Source: Nocardia sienata NBRC 100364 (GTDB lineage: Bacteria; Actinomycetota; Actinomycetes; Mycobacteriales; Mycobacteriaceae). Taken from it: 64,000 nt of DNA. Shown piece after piece: positions 63,327 to 64,000 of this stretch. The DNA lies in contig NZ_BDBX01000020.1 in assembly GCF_001613205.1 (NCBI RefSeq), positions 1 through 64,000 on the forward strand. Reading direction: 5' to 3'. The notes beneath the pieces were generated by a model, which worked only from the letters and a program-made list of their open reading frames with translations, was not told where the DNA came from and did not search any database. Numbering within the stretch: position 1 is the stretch's first letter; the number at the start of each line of letters is the position of its first letter. Both the position numbers and the translations under genes were made by a program.

Positions 63327-64000
63327 GTGACCAACAGTGTCGCGCAGACGAGTGTGCCACGCCGGATCGGATTGGTGGAGGACCACGAATCGGTGGCGAT
63401 CGGATTGGCCGCGATGCTCGGACCGGAACCGGATCTGAGGCTGGTCGCGACCGCGACCACGGTCGCCGGACTACTGGAGAGCCCGGAATGCCGTCCGGCA
63501 GACGGATGGTCGTTGGACCTGGTCGTACTCGATCTACGGCTCGCCGACGATTCCGTGCCCGAGGACAATGTGCGGGCGTTGCGGGAACACGGTGTCGAGG
63601 TGCTGGTGTTCACCGGCGCCGAGAATCCCTATCTGGTGCGTTCCGCGGCGCGGGCGGGAGTACTGGGTGTGCTCCGCAAATCGGCGGATGTGGCCACGGT
63701 GGTCGCGGCGGTACGCCGGGCCGCGTCCGGCGAGCAGGTGGTGACCACCGACTGGGCGGCGGCCATCGACGGGGATCCGCAGCTGTCCAGTGTGGGGTTG
63801 AGCCCCCGGCAGGAGGAGGTGCTCACCCTCTACGCTTCCGGGGAGAAAGCGTCCCGGGTGGCGCGGTTGACCGGATTGTCGGAGCAGACCGTCAACGACT
63901 ACCTGGGTCGGATCCGGCAGAAGTACGCCGATGCCGGACGTCCCGCACCCACCAAGACCGACCTGTACAAACGGGCAGTGGAGGACGGTTGGTTGCCGGT
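63327..64000 (+). CDS. LuxR/NarL-family response regulator, 3' end outside the window
   Basis: The frame runs open to the end of the window, about 224 residues. The receiver domain starts RIGLVEDHESVAIGLAAML with the acidic pocket, has the phosphoacceptor Asp in DLVVLDLRLADDSVPED, Thr in VLVFTGAENPYL and Lys in VLGVLRKSADVATVVAAV. The DNA-binding domain is SPRQEEVLTLYASGEKASRVARLTGLSEQTVNDYLGRIRQKY. The presumed histidine kinase partner is not in the window. The GTG at 63327 follows a GGGAG site. Confidence 0.87.
   Translation, partial: MTNSVAQTSVPRRIGLVEDHESVAIGLAAMLGPEPDLRLVATATTVAGLLESPECRPADGWSLDLVVLDLRLADDSVPEDNVRALREHGVEVLVFTGAENPYLVRSAARAGVLGVLRKSADVATVVAAVRRAASGEQVVTTDWAAAIDGDPQLSSVGLSPRQEEVLTLYASGEKASRVARLTGLSEQTVNDYLGRIRQKYADAGRPAPTKTDLYKRAVEDGWLP

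Overview
The window is a high-GC chromosome segment from an actinobacterium, most likely Nocardia or a close relative. The evidence is strong GC bias at third codon positions, a DUF4254 protein of a type common in Nocardia, a 222-residue phosphopantetheinyl transferase very like Nocardia iowensis Npt, a short actinobacterial NusA, and a Pro/Gly-rich IF2 N-terminus. From memory, the backbone order (map, cob genes, mqo, efpA, proS, rimP-nusA-infB-rbfA, NrnA-type DHH, MATE, pptT, truB, sirR, ribF, rpsO, pnp, pepR, dapB) follows the Rv2861c to Rv2771c region of Mycobacterium tuberculosis, with blocks of other genes inserted. I could run no searches; all assignments come from reading motifs.

Layout. 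1-4.0 kb: a cut-off XRE regulator, an acyl-CoA synthetase, a DUF4254 protein and a GntR/UTRA regulator. 4.1-15.2 kb: methionine aminopeptidase and the cobalamin genes (cobQ, fused ChlI-ChlD chelatase, cobO, cobB, a CobE/CbiG-C protein), with two alpha/beta-fold proteins, malate:quinone oxidoreductase and an ElaA-type acetyltransferase among them. 15.2-21.2 kb: an accessory block (dehalogenase-type hydrolase, MFS pump, APH-like kinase plus DUF7064/7065-like pair, DUF305, PPOX protein). 21.3-27.4 kb: the cobA/cysG-efpA operon, yaaA, proS and a TetR regulator. 27.4-32.4 kb: a decayed oxidoreductase gene, a GT-C-like membrane protein, a Pro/Ala-rich protein, a DUF4439 protein and a lipoprotein. 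32.6-43.9 kb: the translation block rimP-nusA-ylxR-infB-DUF503-rbfA-nrnA, then MATE, phosphoesterase, pptT and truB.

43.9-50.9 kb holds the most interesting accessory unit: a GntR/FCD regulator, two maleate-isomerase/Asp-Glu-racemase paralogues, a D-2-hydroxyacid dehydrogenase, an amidase, a DUF3830 protein and a class III aminotransferase. The motif ATTGT-TG-ACAAT lies in front of both promoter regions. The unit looks like a self-regulated catabolic pathway for an unidentified amide or dicarboxylate. 51.1-64 kb returns to backbone genes (sirR-like, ribF, rpsO, pnp, pepR, dapB) with a few small insertions and a ~445-bp element bounded by inverted repeats (61002-61446). It ends in a truncated LuxR-type response regulator.

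A recurring architecture is a TANNNT -10 hexamer ending 6-8 bases before a start codon. At least fifteen genes show it, which points to widespread leaderless transcription and helps to fix starts that are otherwise ambiguous. Well-formed hairpins follow infB and rpsO and lie between pnp and pepR.
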